From: a virus
IMG/VR virus record: IMGVR_UViG_3300032224_001122
Location: 1 to 20,208 of that record
Reading direction: 5' to 3' (one strand)
Length of the DNA stretch: 20,208 bases
Positions within the stretch are counted from its first letter, which is position 1; the number at the start of each line of letters is the position of its first letter. Shown here piece by piece: positions 6,074-12,125 of the stretch. The position numbers and the translations under genes are program-made. Below the pieces are notes generated by a model. It saw only the letters and a list, made by a program, of their open reading frames with translations, was not told where the DNA came from and did no database searches.

Positions 6074-6907
6074 TTGACACCTAGTAGGTCAATCGTACGG
6101 CAGACGCTCCGGGCTTTGAGTAAGGCTCCGGAGCGTTTGTTATCTCACGATGAGATGGTCTTACTCCATCAAGCGTGGGCAGCTGACATCATGCCCAAAG
6201 AATGCATGGCCGAGATGGTTCATCGGAACATTGGCCTATGCAAAGAGATGGCCAAGCAGATCCACAAGCAGGATGACTTTGAGGATGCTGTGGCTTTCTG
6301 TATGCAGGGTCTCGTCACTGCAATCCACCGCTGGGATTCCACTCGCAATCTTAGGTTTTCGACCTACGCTATGAAGTGGATAATCCAAAAGTATCGACGG
6401 TACCAGTCAACCCAAAGCAAAACGATACGGGTATCCGAGCATACAATCTATAAGTGGTACAGGATACGCAAGGCACACGATCAGCACCTGCACAAGTATG
6501 GCACGGCTCCAACGGATGAGCAGCTCGCAGAGTACACAGGCTTATCGGTTACCATGGTGGGCATTGCTAGAGCCAGCCAGCATGTCGAGCCGATGTCCCT
6601 GTCAACTCTTATTGCTGGTACCGATGGTCTAGGCTTTGAAGATTGCAGGGTGCTAGGAGCCTCCACAAGCCCCGAGGATGCGTACATCGCTGATTCATGG
6701 GCAACTAGACTAGGTGATGCTTTGCTAAGCCTAGATGACGATTCAAGATATTTACTGGTTAGGCGCTTTGGTCTTGATGGATCTAAGCCGGAGACACTGC
6801 GGACGATAGCCAGCCGGTACAAGACTCCCGTAAGCGTCATTGAAGCGCAGATTGAGACAGCCTTGGCAACCATACGGGGGCGGTATGAAGTTGAGGATTT
6901 GACTTGA
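6074..6907 (+). CDS. Phage-encoded sigma70-family RNA polymerase sigma factor
   Basis: The 277-aa protein has sigma regions 2, 3 and 4 in order. Region 2 (about 45-110) reads like a primary sigma: H50-R-N-I-G-L, D-F-E-D-A-V-A-F-C-M-Q-G-L, I-H-R-W-D, and R94-F-S-T-Y-A-M-K-W-I-I-Q. Region 3 (about 118-172) keeps T-I-R-V-S-E and P-T-D-E-Q-L-A. Region 4 (about 211-273) has L-L-S-L-D-D-D-S-R and R-R-F-G-L-D-G with a helix-turn-helix. It would redirect host polymerase to phage promoters, most simply the late ones. No region 1.1 is present. The TTG at 6074 lies next to the preceding stop; a strong hairpin covers codons 10-22, and an in-frame ATG at 6155 is a possible shorter start that would cut into region 1.2. 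The family call is secure; target promoters are unknown. Confidence 0.88.
   Translation: MTPSRSIVRQTLRALSKAPERLLSHDEMVLLHQAWAADIMPKECMAEMVHRNIGLCKEMAKQIHKQDDFEDAVAFCMQGLVTAIHRWDSTRNLRFSTYAMKWIIQKYRRYQSTQSKTIRVSEHTIYKWYRIRKAHDQHLHKYGTAPTDEQLAEYTGLSVTMVGIARASQHVEPMSLSTLIAGTDGLGFEDCRVLGASTSPEDAYIADSWATRLGDALLSLDDDSRYLLVRRFGLDGSKPETLRTIASRYKTPVSVIEAQIETALATIRGRYEVEDLT
6101..6139 (+). other. GC-rich hairpin over the start of the sigma gene
   Basis: CAGACGCTCCGG (6101-6112) pairs with CCGGAGCGTTTG (6128-6139), 12 bp including one G-U pair, around a 15-nt loop. It lies 27 bases after the TTG start and is followed by TTATC, so it could slow translation or partly terminate transcription before the sigma gene. 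Confidence 0.5.
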
Positions 6908-7263
6908 GACACCTAGAAGACCGCGAACAGATAGCCCTTATTACTTGGGTACGACTGATGTCGGCTAAACACCCTGAGCTTGCCACCATCTACCATTGTC
7001 CTAACGGTGGCTATCGTGACCCGCGTACAGCTGCAAAGTTCAAAGCCATGGGTGTGAAGGCCGGTGTCTGGGACATATTCCTTCCTTGCCCAGCGCCGGG
7101 GTTGTACGTTGAGATGAAGGCTGGCAAAGGTCGGCTAACACCCGGACAGGTTTCCTTCAGAGACTCCTTGTTACCGTATGGGTATTCTTTCGTTGTGGCC
7201 TATAGTTGGTCAGATGCAGCCAAGGCTATAGCCGATCATGTTGGGTTTGTTTTTGATGTATAA
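6904..7263 (+). CDS. VRR-NUC domain nuclease
   Basis: The 119-aa protein is a stand-alone VRR-NUC (PD-(D/E)XK) nuclease, a family common in phage replication modules. Visible motifs are H31-C-P-N-G-G, K-A-G-V-W-D57-I-F, the catalytic E70-M-K72, and the helix T-P-G-Q82-V-S-F-R. Family members cut branched or structured DNA; Holliday-junction resolution is a common proposal. The TTG at 6904 overlaps the sigma stop as TTGA, with GAGG (6893-6896) seven bases upstream, so the unusual start is well supported. The stop codon overlaps a TATAAT box for the next transcription unit. The family call is confident; the DNA substrate is inferred. Confidence 0.88.
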   Translation: MRHLEDREQIALITWVRLMSAKHPELATIYHCPNGGYRDPRTAAKFKAMGVKAGVWDIFLPCPAPGLYVEMKAGKGRLTPGQVSFRDSLLPYGYSFVVAYSWSDAAKAIADHVGFVFDV

Positions 7264-7264
7264 T
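7259..7264 (+). promoter_or_regulatory. Candidate -10 box upstream of primase leader
   Basis: A perfect TATAAT overlaps the stop codon of the VRR-NUC gene. No convincing -35 lies at the right distance (TTGGGT at 7241-7246 is only 12 bases away), so activation or use by another sigma factor is possible. Initiation would be near 7271, giving a leader of about 94 nt. Confidence 0.4.
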
Positions 7265-7274
7265 GTGAGTGTTC

Positions 7275-7354
7275 CTTTCTCTATGGAATAGGCTTTGCCA
7301 GCTCCCGGCTGATCCCCGGGAGTTTTCATAGAAGAGGAAACATCATAGAGAAAG
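7275..7354 (+). promoter_or_regulatory. Structured leader of the primase gene, possible attenuator
   Basis: CTTTCTCTATG (7275-7285) is an exact reverse complement of CATAGAGAAAG (7344-7354), and the stretch 7327-7341 offers a second, imperfect partner for 7271-7285 (13 of 15 pairs with wobbles). The two pairings exclude each other. The terminator-like hairpin at 7300-7322 lies between them. The GAGAAAG at 7348-7354 is the only Shine-Dalgarno-like element near the primase ATG and would be masked by the long-range stem. Confidence 0.5.
7300..7326 (+). terminator. Intrinsic terminator or attenuator hairpin
   Basis: CTCCCGG (7302-7308) pairs with CCGGGAG (7316-7322) around a 7-nt loop, extendable by G-T and A-T pairs, and is followed by TTTT (7323-7326). 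The stem is strong and the T-tract short. It lies 42 bases before the primase start, so it may attenuate rather than fully stop transcription. Confidence 0.6.
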
Positions 7355-7364
7355 TTGATACATC

Positions 7365-8237
7365 ATGGCATTACCTGCCACCGATGCTGTTCAGGCTATT
7401 TCATTCCTGCGGCATCTTTTCAAGCCGTACACGGATGGATTCATCGAGATTCGTCCACTCTCCAAGCACAACCCGGTACACGCTAACCGAACCACCTACC
7501 GCATTCCTGAATGTCTGAAGGGTGAAGCCGGGCAAGCACTGAGCCAGCACATCATCAGTCTCGCTATGCGTGGTTATGATGTCTACGTTGGAGTGTGTCC
7601 CCGTGCCGCGCCTGAAGGGCCAGGGCGTAAGCTCGGTAAAGAATCCATCGAGCAGGTCGGGGCAGTTTGGGTAGATCTAGATGCCAAGGTGCCGGGGAGT
7701 AGTCAAGGATTACTTGATAACTGCGACATCGTGGTATCTACAGGCAATGGCTGGCATGGCTACAAGATTCTAACCAGTCCGAAGCAGTGCAAGTCAGCAC
7801 GGGAGCGTACCACGCTTGAATACCGTATCCGTGACTTTGCCGACAAACTTCTACCCGGTACTGATAATGTTTCGAATCTAGACCGAATCATGCGAGTGCC
7901 TGGGACTCTAAACTGGAAGAATCCAGATGAGCCTAAAGCCGTTACGCTTATAAAGGGTGGCGGCATCAAGCCAACGTACAAGCAATCCTTTTTGGTTGAG
8001 ATGTTAGGCGATGAGCGCCTTGATGCTCTGCTGGCATCTGCCAAGGCTGGCGAACTGGGACACGCAAGCCCGATGATACGCCATGCTTCCGGACGCTATA
8101 CCGGATGCCTTGACACATTCTTTTTAGAGTTAGAGCAGGCTTGCGTAAAATCAAAAGCTGATGCACGATGGTCATTCCTACTAGACATTGTCCGAGCAGA
8201 CTTGCCGGAGATTATGAGGCACTACTTTGGCAGATGA
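7365..8237 (+). CDS. AEP-type (RepB/primase-polymerase-like) DNA primase
   Basis: The 290-aa protein has the three motifs of archaeo-eukaryotic primases in viral replication proteins: V-W-V-D104-L-D106 (metal-binding acidic pair), S125-T-G-N-G-W-H131-G (motif II), and D173-R-I-M-R-V-P-G-T-L-N-W-K185 (motif III). It should make primers for phage DNA synthesis. The catalytic domain covers about 15-200; the rest is probably a linker region. The PriCT domain that usually follows is encoded at the start of the next gene, which overlaps this one, so the two products probably act as a primase-helicase pair. The ATG at 7365 has only a weak Shine-Dalgarno (GAGAAAG), itself part of a long inverted repeat. 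Function is well supported by motifs. Confidence 0.85.
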   Translation: MALPATDAVQAISFLRHLFKPYTDGFIEIRPLSKHNPVHANRTTYRIPECLKGEAGQALSQHIISLAMRGYDVYVGVCPRAAPEGPGRKLGKESIEQVGAVWVDLDAKVPGSSQGLLDNCDIVVSTGNGWHGYKILTSPKQCKSARERTTLEYRIRDFADKLLPGTDNVSNLDRIMRVPGTLNWKNPDEPKAVTLIKGGGIKPTYKQSFLVEMLGDERLDALLASAKAGELGHASPMIRHASGRYTGCLDTFFLELEQACVKSKADARWSFLLDIVRADLPEIMRHYFGR

Positions 8238-9534
8238 ATGGTTTGATGAGTTGGACGCTACTCCGAAGCGTCCAGCACGAGCAGAGCGCCAGCCGGGTGA
8301 ACCTTCAGGCGATGGCACACTGGCTAAACTGTATCAACGACATCCTGAGGGCGGAGGCCCATACGGTGGGCGTGATAACGCTTTGACGGCTTACATTGGA
8401 TATTTACGCTCTACACGCATTGACTACGACTCAGCCTATCCAGCTGCACTCGCTTGGAATCTACAGTGGTGCGATCCACCAATGGAAGAATACGAGGTAA
8501 GGGAAAAGGCTGGACGTGCTTGGTATGAGTGGAAAGATTCCGACCTACCGGAACTTACCCCCGCCATGCTTCGGGAGCAGTTAGCTCACAAGGTCGAGCC
8601 GGAACCTGAACTAGAAATATGGAACTGGTGGCGTTTTAAAGAAGAAGGCATGAACTGCCCAGAGCAGGAGTGGATAGCCGAGAATATGATTATTCACAAG
8701 GGTCTGCATTTTATAGCTGCTGCATCCGGGAGTGGTAAATCATGGCTTGGCATTGATCTTGCGATTGCTTGCGCTTCTGGTAGACCGTGGTGCAACTTCA
8801 TTGAGACAACACCCGCTAAAGTTATGTACATCAATGAGGAAATCAACCTGAAGCAGTTCTGGGGACGTTTCTGCATGATGCATCCAACCGATCTACCAAA
8901 CCTACACATCATCCAAAAGAAGAACACTAAGGTTGATAAGAAGTTCCATGTTGACACGCTTGTGAAATACATCAAGGATAACAATATCCAGTTAGTGGTC
9001 GTTGATACTTTTGTACGTGTTCATGGCATGGATGAGAACGACAACGGCGCTGTAGCTAAACTCTACGATAGGTTCCAGGAACTCATCGATGCTGGCGCAG
9101 CAGTAGTGATTCTGCACCATAACAAGAAACTTGCACCCGGTAGTGCAATCACTCAGGACACTATGCGTGGGGCCTCAGATTTGGCCGCACAGGCCGACAT
9201 GGTGCTATCTATCAACCACGACATAGAAGCCAAGACATATGACGTGCGTACGGTCAAACACAGGCATATCGGGGAGGATGACTGGGTTCACTTTGTGTAC
9301 AGGCTCAATACCGATGAACCTGGGCAGATAGCATTACAGCAAGTAACCACGGCAGGTAGTGAAACAGAGATGCTTGATCGGGTTACGCAGTACATTACCG
9401 ACAATCCCGGAAAGACCAAAAGTGGTATCTGTGATGGCATGAAAAAGAATAGAAATCTAATCTGGGATGTAGTGGATGAAGCTGTGGAATTGCAGCTGAT
9501 TATGTGCCGTGACAGGAAGTATTATAGGGTGTAA
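8227..9534 (+). CDS. PriCT plus RecA-like replicative helicase (RepA/AAA_25 type)
   Basis: The 435-aa protein starts with a PriCT-1-like helical module (about 46-100: G-G-R-D-N-A-L-T, W-N-L-Q-W-C-D-P-P-M, E-V-R-E-K-A-G). Then comes a RecA-fold ATPase with Walker A A-S-G168-S-G-K171-S172, Walker B Q-L-V-V-V-D260, L-H297-H298-N-K-K, and R-G-A-S-D-L-A-A-Q-A-D. The last 60 residues look like a winged helix. This matches hexameric RepA-type replicative helicases that work with AEP primases. The TTG at 8227 overlaps the primase gene by 11 bases and has GAGG (8216-8219) seven bases upstream. Loss of the PriCT from the primase and its presence here suggests gene fission that kept the functional link. 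Repeats just downstream could be the origin it loads on. Confidence 0.85.
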   Translation: MADEWFDELDATPKRPARAERQPGEPSGDGTLAKLYQRHPEGGGPYGGRDNALTAYIGYLRSTRIDYDSAYPAALAWNLQWCDPPMEEYEVREKAGRAWYEWKDSDLPELTPAMLREQLAHKVEPEPELEIWNWWRFKEEGMNCPEQEWIAENMIIHKGLHFIAAASGSGKSWLGIDLAIACASGRPWCNFIETTPAKVMYINEEINLKQFWGRFCMMHPTDLPNLHIIQKKNTKVDKKFHVDTLVKYIKDNNIQLVVVDTFVRVHGMDENDNGAVAKLYDRFQELIDAGAAVVILHHNKKLAPGSAITQDTMRGASDLAAQADMVLSINHDIEAKTYDVRTVKHRHIGEDDWVHFVYRLNTDEPGQIALQQVTTAGSETEMLDRVTQYITDNPGKTKSGICDGMKKNRNLIWDVVDEAVELQLIMCRDRKYYRV

Positions 9535-9586
9535 AAAGTGTATCGAAAAAGTGTATCCCCTTAAGAATATAAATAGATACACTTTT
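9533..9586. repeat. Tandem and inverted GTGTATC repeats, iteron-like
   Basis: AAAAAGTGTATC occurs twice in tandem (9533-9544 and 9546-9557, 13-bp period) and once inverted as GATACACTTTT (9576-9586). An AT-rich segment lies between. GTATC cores continue at 9662-9666, 9682-9686 (inverted), 9689-9693 and 9758-9762. With helicase and primase genes directly upstream, this is the best candidate replication origin in the window. Confidence 0.55.
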
Positions 9587-9613
9587 GAAATACCCCCCTC
9601 TCTCAGACTCTCA

Positions 9614-9643
9614 CCCCCCAGCCCGAAAAGGGCTGGTTGGGGG
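9614..9643. other. Very strong GC-rich hairpin in the intergenic region
   Basis: CCAGCCC (9618-9624) pairs with GGGCTGG (9630-9636) around GAAAA; a further C4/G4 block (9614-9617 with 9639-9642) can extend the stem past a TT bulge. Neither strand shows a T-tract, so it is a weak candidate for a terminator. It may instead separate transcripts, protect mRNA ends or belong to the origin region (9535-9716 holds no convincing gene). Confidence 0.55.
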
Positions 9644-9660
9644 AACGATAGGGCGAACCA

Positions 9661-9687
9661 TGTATCTGGCGCTGATGCGCCGATACA
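9661..9687. other. Second hairpin with GTATC arms
   Basis: TGTATC plus GGCGC (9661-9672, one bulged T) pairs with GCGCC plus GATACA (9677-9687) around TGAT, 11 base pairs in all. The outer arms contain the GTATC core of the repeats at 9533-9586, linking this hairpin to the same putative origin or regulatory region. Confidence 0.5.
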
Positions 9688-9716
9688 GGTATCGCCAAGA
9701 AAGAACAAAGAACAAT

Positions 9717-10061
9717 ATGGAAATGAAGTGCGAGACATTGGAAGAAGCTTACGAGCGGTATCAACGTGAAAATAAAAAACACATGAAGCGATGGAAGCAT
9801 GAGTTTGAACTAGTCAAAGCATGGCTTGCGGCTGGTGGTCGTGTTATCCCTAAGCGGTATGACGGTTTGGGTACTTATCTTGTCCAAGAAAATGAAAACA
9901 TTATGCTCCGCTATACTTGGTCTAAATCTCATGGATCAAATCCATTTTGTAAGGCAGACAACGGGTTGATCGACGAAGGTTTCATTATTGTCCCGAATGA
10001 CCATGTGATTCGTAATGGTAGTTTGTGCCCTGAATGGTTCATGCGTACAGGTCAAAAATAA
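9717..10061 (+). CDS. Hypothetical protein
   Basis: The 114-aa product is unrecognised. It has a very charged helical N-terminus (about 5-30, E/R/K-rich: E-E-A-Y-E-R-Y-Q-R-E-N-K-K-H-M-K-R-W), then a W-L-A-A-G-G-R-V-I helix-turn, and a beta-rich C-terminus. A basic, nucleic-acid-binding protein would fit. The frame is open back to 9585, but the upstream part covers the repeat/hairpin region, so ATG 9717 (or 9723) is preferred; the Shine-Dalgarno is weak (AAGAAAG). In-frame ATG 9660 would start inside the second hairpin and is less likely. It lies between the helicase gene and a strong promoter at 10065. Its position suggests a link to replication, but nothing more can be said. Confidence 0.5.
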   Translation: MEMKCETLEEAYERYQRENKKHMKRWKHEFELVKAWLAAGGRVIPKRYDGLGTYLVQENENIMLRYTWSKSHGSNPFCKADNGLIDEGFIIVPNDHVIRNGSLCPEWFMRTGQK

Positions 10062-10064
10062 TGT

Positions 10065-10094
10065 TTGACAGTGTATCTACTCTTGGTATATAAC
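10065..10094 (+). promoter_or_regulatory. Strong sigma70-type promoter for the ssDNA-binding gene
   Basis: TTGACA (10065-10070) is followed by TATATA (10087-10092) after 16 bases, or TATAAC (10089-10094) after 18. It starts 4 bases after the preceding stop codon. A GTATC core (10073-10077), like those of the repeat cluster upstream, lies in the spacer. The predicted leader of about 45 nt carries AAGGAG (10132-10137). Confidence 0.75.
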
Positions 10095-10142
10095 TGTGTG
10101 GCAATAGTGCCGACAGTCGAGCCGGTGGCTCAAGGAGAAACA

Positions 10143-10631
10143 ATGGGATTTTTTGCACAGCACGGAAAGTTTTCCGAAGGCTCAGGGAAAAAGTACAGCG
10201 TCGCAGAACAAGGCATCTACATCTGTGCTTTGATTGATTGCGAAGCTACGCAGGGTAAGTCATTCGATAACCCAGACATCATGGAACCTAACTTTAAGTG
10301 GATTTTTGAAACCACCGAGGTAGGCGATGACGATGGCCAGCCGTTCCGGTTTATCCAGTACACGAAAACGTTCTACGGTAACGAAAAAGCGAAACTCACA
10401 ATCCTGCTCGATGGCATGGTTGGACGCATGACCAATACCCAGTTCGCGCAGCTGGATGTTGAAGTCCTCAAAGCCAAGCAGTGGCAGGTAGTGGTAGGCA
10501 CCAGACAGAAGATGAATGGTGAGTTGACCAACGTGATCGAGACTGTCAAGCCGGTTAAGGTGGCAGCCACAAAGCCACTACGCAAAGCCGTACCAGTCGA
10601 AGATATTGTAGATCCGTTTGAAGGCGAATAG
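10143..10631 (+). CDS. Phage ssDNA-binding-like protein (DUF669 type)
   Basis: The 162-aa protein shows the pattern of DUF669 and similar phage OB-fold proteins. An early strand Y-I-C-A-L-I-D-C-E-A leads to P-N-F-K-W-I-F-E-T-T-E (49-59), then a T-K-T-F-Y segment, E81-K-A-K-L-T-I-L-L-D-G-M-V-G-R, and Q-W-Q-V-V-V-G before N-V-I-E-T-V-K-P-V. The end is acidic and includes D-P-F-E-G-E, reminiscent of the tips by which SSB proteins recruit partners. It would coat ssDNA in replication and help ERF. The ATG at 10143 follows AAGGAG closely; a TTG at 10065 would begin in the promoter and is rejected. Family assignment is by pattern, so a non-SSB replication accessory is possible. Confidence 0.65.
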   Translation: MGFFAQHGKFSEGSGKKYSVAEQGIYICALIDCEATQGKSFDNPDIMEPNFKWIFETTEVGDDDGQPFRFIQYTKTFYGNEKAKLTILLDGMVGRMTNTQFAQLDVEVLKAKQWQVVVGTRQKMNGELTNVIETVKPVKVAATKPLRKAVPVEDIVDPFEGE

Positions 10632-10647
10632 ATAAGGGTAGTCTATA

Positions 10648-10669
10648 TGGGGCAGGTAATACTGCCCCA
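10648..10669 (+). terminator. Weak terminator-like hairpin
   Basis: TGGGGCAG (10648-10655) pairs perfectly with CTGCCCCA (10662-10669) around GTAATA. Only ACTTT follows, so termination is likely partial. It lies between the ssDNA-binding gene and the accessory small-gene cluster, and may lower readthrough. Confidence 0.5.
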
Positions 10670-10687
10670 ACTTTAGGGAGATAAACA

Positions 10688-11029
10688 ATGAAACAAACTA
10701 ATCAATCACTAACGGAAGCCATCAAGGATATGGCACGACGTGCTATCGACAGAAGCAATGACCCGTTTGCAGTTATCGATGTTCCGTTACTGATTCAGGT
10801 ATCAAGCGACCATACAGAAATCTATATGTACAAAGGTGATCTACATCTTCTGATTACTCTTACTGGCGATAATACGGGTATTCACGATTGCAAATACGTT
10901 GGCTACACTTTACAGAATCCATTCTGGGTAAATGACTTGAAGATAGCTGATGTTATTGCTGACATTTGGGCTGTGGCATACGAAATCGACAAGATGATGA
11001 ATCATCAGCCTGTGTTGGTAACCGTATGA
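10688..11029 (+). CDS. Hypothetical accessory protein
   Basis: The 113-aa product is not recognised. It has a short N-terminal helix (T-E-A-I-K-D-M-A-R-R-A-I-D-R), a beta-rich centre (P-L-L-I-Q-V-S-S, T-E-I-Y-M-Y, L-H-L-L-I-T-L-T-G) and a C-terminal helix. No membrane segment or metal site is visible. The ATG at 10688 has GGGAG (10676-10680) seven bases upstream, and the stop overlaps the next start as ATGA. A sampled line of this gene has about 35% GC, lower than the structural genes, suggesting a more recent acquisition. It opens the run of small overlapping genes that includes the DUF2829-like set. Confidence 0.65.
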   Translation: MKQTNQSLTEAIKDMARRAIDRSNDPFAVIDVPLLIQVSSDHTEIYMYKGDLHLLITLTGDNTGIHDCKYVGYTLQNPFWVNDLKIADVIADIWAVAYEIDKMMNHQPVLVTV

Positions 11030-11235
11030 CAGTAACACCATGCACAGCAACCGAAGCTCTCAAGGCACTACGCCTTGGGAGCAAGGTTCGATGCATTGTT
11101 TGGGCTGAAGGTCGCTACATCGAAGTAGTAGCCGAAAAAATCACCCTCAACAATAAAGAAGCACACATCCTTACACAAAACAGCATTCTTCAGGATTTTG
11201 TATTGTGTGATGGATGGGAGATTCTAGACTATTGA
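11026..11235 (+). CDS. Small protein, possible divergent DUF2829/Tad2-like member
   Basis: The 69-aa product begins M-T-V-T-P-C-T-A-T-E-A-L-K-A-L-R-L-G-S-K-V-R and ends C-D-G-W-E-I-L-D-Y. The order helix, G-S-K-V-R turn, Trp strand (I-V-W-A-E-G-R-Y-I-E-V), beta region and terminal D-G-W-E-I resembles DUF2829, but the basic-Trp turn is weak, so the assignment is tentative. The ATG at 11026 overlaps the previous stop as ATGA, and the next gene starts at its own stop (TTGA). A longer reading from 10966 overlaps the previous gene by 64 bases and is rejected. If truly Tad2-like it would be a signal-binding sponge; otherwise it is an unknown accessory protein. Confidence 0.6.
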   Translation: MTVTPCTATEALKALRLGSKVRCIVWAEGRYIEVVAEKITLNNKEAHILTQNSILQDFVLCDGWEILDY

Positions 11236-11468
11236 CCGGGCATTACCGCACAACCAAGATTCAAGCCCTCAGCGTCATTGACGACTGGGGGTTGGACTTT
11301 GCGACAGGCAACGTGATCAAGTACTTACAGCGTTGCCCACACAAGGGACAGTCGAATGCAGACGGCATCAAGGCTCTCTGGTACATGGCCTATGCCGCTA
11401 CCAAGGACACCGATTACGCTGATCGGATAGCCAGGGAAGCCGAGGAGATAAATGGCACTAGCATTTAG
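11232..11468 (+). CDS. DUF3310 family protein
   Basis: The 78-aa protein matches the short phage family DUF3310: H-Y near the start, then I-Q-A-L-S-V-I-D-D-W-G-L-D-F-A-T-G-N-V-I-K-Y-L-Q-R, H-K-G-Q, and D-G-I-K-A-L-W-Y-M. The family is widespread in phages, often annotated as a nucleotide-kinase-like or SaV-like protein, but has no proven function. The TTG at 11232 is chosen because it overlaps the previous stop as TTGA, the same arrangement as the VRR-NUC start, with GGGAG (11216-11220) upstream; an in-frame ATG at 11214 is the alternative. It overlaps the next gene by 17 bases. Family call is good; role unknown. Confidence 0.75.
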   Translation: MTGHYRTTKIQALSVIDDWGLDFATGNVIKYLQRCPHKGQSNADGIKALWYMAYAATKDTDYADRIAREAEEINGTSI

Positions 11469-11883
11469 TTTAGAAGAAAAGAAAGAGCGCATCCGGCAAG
11501 CGATGGAAATCTATAACAACACCGGTACTTGGTCGAAAGCCGATGACATCGTACGGCGGCAAAGCGTAGAGAAGTGGTTACGCAATCCGGAGCTGCTGGC
11601 CTACGCGCAAAGCCTTGGGTACCAGCAGATGTGTACCGATGAGGTGGCCGGCTTTGCACCCGTTACGGCACACTACACCGCTCGGATAGGGTTTAGCGGT
11701 GCCTTGGTGCATATGAAGGACGGCAAGTATCTTTGCCGGGACGGCGCAAGAATCCACTATGCTATCAACCACGGCCAGCTCGTAATGTACAAACTTGACG
11801 GGGCAGGAGTACGGCATCATGCAGGCCCGGCCTACTTCCGTGGTGCTGATGTGTTAGCCAACGACTGGATGATAATCAGATGA
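11452..11883 (+). CDS. Two-part protein with possible DUF2829/Tad2-like C-terminal half
   Basis: The 143-aa protein has a helical N-terminal half (about 5-60; I-V-R-R-Q-S-V-E-K-W-L-R-N-P-E-L looks like a small helix-turn-helix or peptide-binding helix). Its C-terminal half is beta-rich and ends in Y-F-R-G-A-D-V-L-A-N-D-W-M-I-I-R. That ending is close to the ending of the next protein (A-S-D-L-F-A-E-D-W-M-I-G), the DUF2829 signature, so the half is likely a relative with a new N-terminal domain. The ATG at 11452 has GAGGAG just upstream, and the stop overlaps the next start as ATGA. A fused sponge/sensor is a possible reading; the family link rests on the C-terminal pattern only. Confidence 0.55.
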   Translation: MALAFSLEEKKERIRQAMEIYNNTGTWSKADDIVRRQSVEKWLRNPELLAYAQSLGYQQMCTDEVAGFAPVTAHYTARIGFSGALVHMKDGKYLCRDGARIHYAINHGQLVMYKLDGAGVRHHAGPAYFRGADVLANDWMIIR

Positions 11884-12125
11884 GATATAACCAGGCACTT
11901 GATGCCTTGCTTGCGGAGAAGCCCATACGCCGGGCTTTGTGGCCTGATGGGCTACACTTCCGGTTCTCTGAGCTATGGGACACCTTTAGCGTTGCAGAGG
12001 GTACAGAGGTCAAGGAAAACAACTCGGTCATCTGGCTTACCGCTAGTGACCTGTTCGCTGAAGACTGGATGATCGGTAAGTATAATCCGGTAACCGGGGA
12101 GCCGATATGGGAAGAAAGCAAATGA
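11880..12125 (+). CDS. DUF2829 / Tad2-like protein
   Basis: This 81-aa protein is the clearest DUF2829/Tad2 member of the window: Y-N-Q-A-L-D-A-L-L-A-E-K-P-I-R-R-A-L-W (helix and basic-Trp turn), a beta region, then V-I-W-L-T-A-S-D-L-F-A-E-D-W-M-I. Canonical members run from E-A-L-x-x-L-x-x-G-K-x-V-x-R-x-x-W to W-x-P-S-x-x-D-L-L-A-x-D-W. Known Tad2 proteins form small oligomers that capture cyclic ADP-ribose or cyclic dinucleotide signals and so disarm Thoeris or CBASS. The ATG at 11880 overlaps the previous stop as ATGA, and the next gene starts with the same overlap. Family call fairly secure; activity against a named defence system untested. Confidence 0.7.
   Translation: MRYNQALDALLAEKPIRRALWPDGLHFRFSELWDTFSVAEGTEVKENNSVIWLTASDLFAEDWMIGKYNPVTGEPIWEESK

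Noticed and set aside
9614-9643. Calling the GC-rich hairpin a classical terminator
   Set aside because: No T-tract follows on either strand, so it is listed as a hairpin only.
10065-10142. Longer N-terminus for the ssDNA-binding gene from TTG 10065
   Set aside because: It coincides with the -35 of a strong promoter; AAGGAG before ATG 10143 decides the start.
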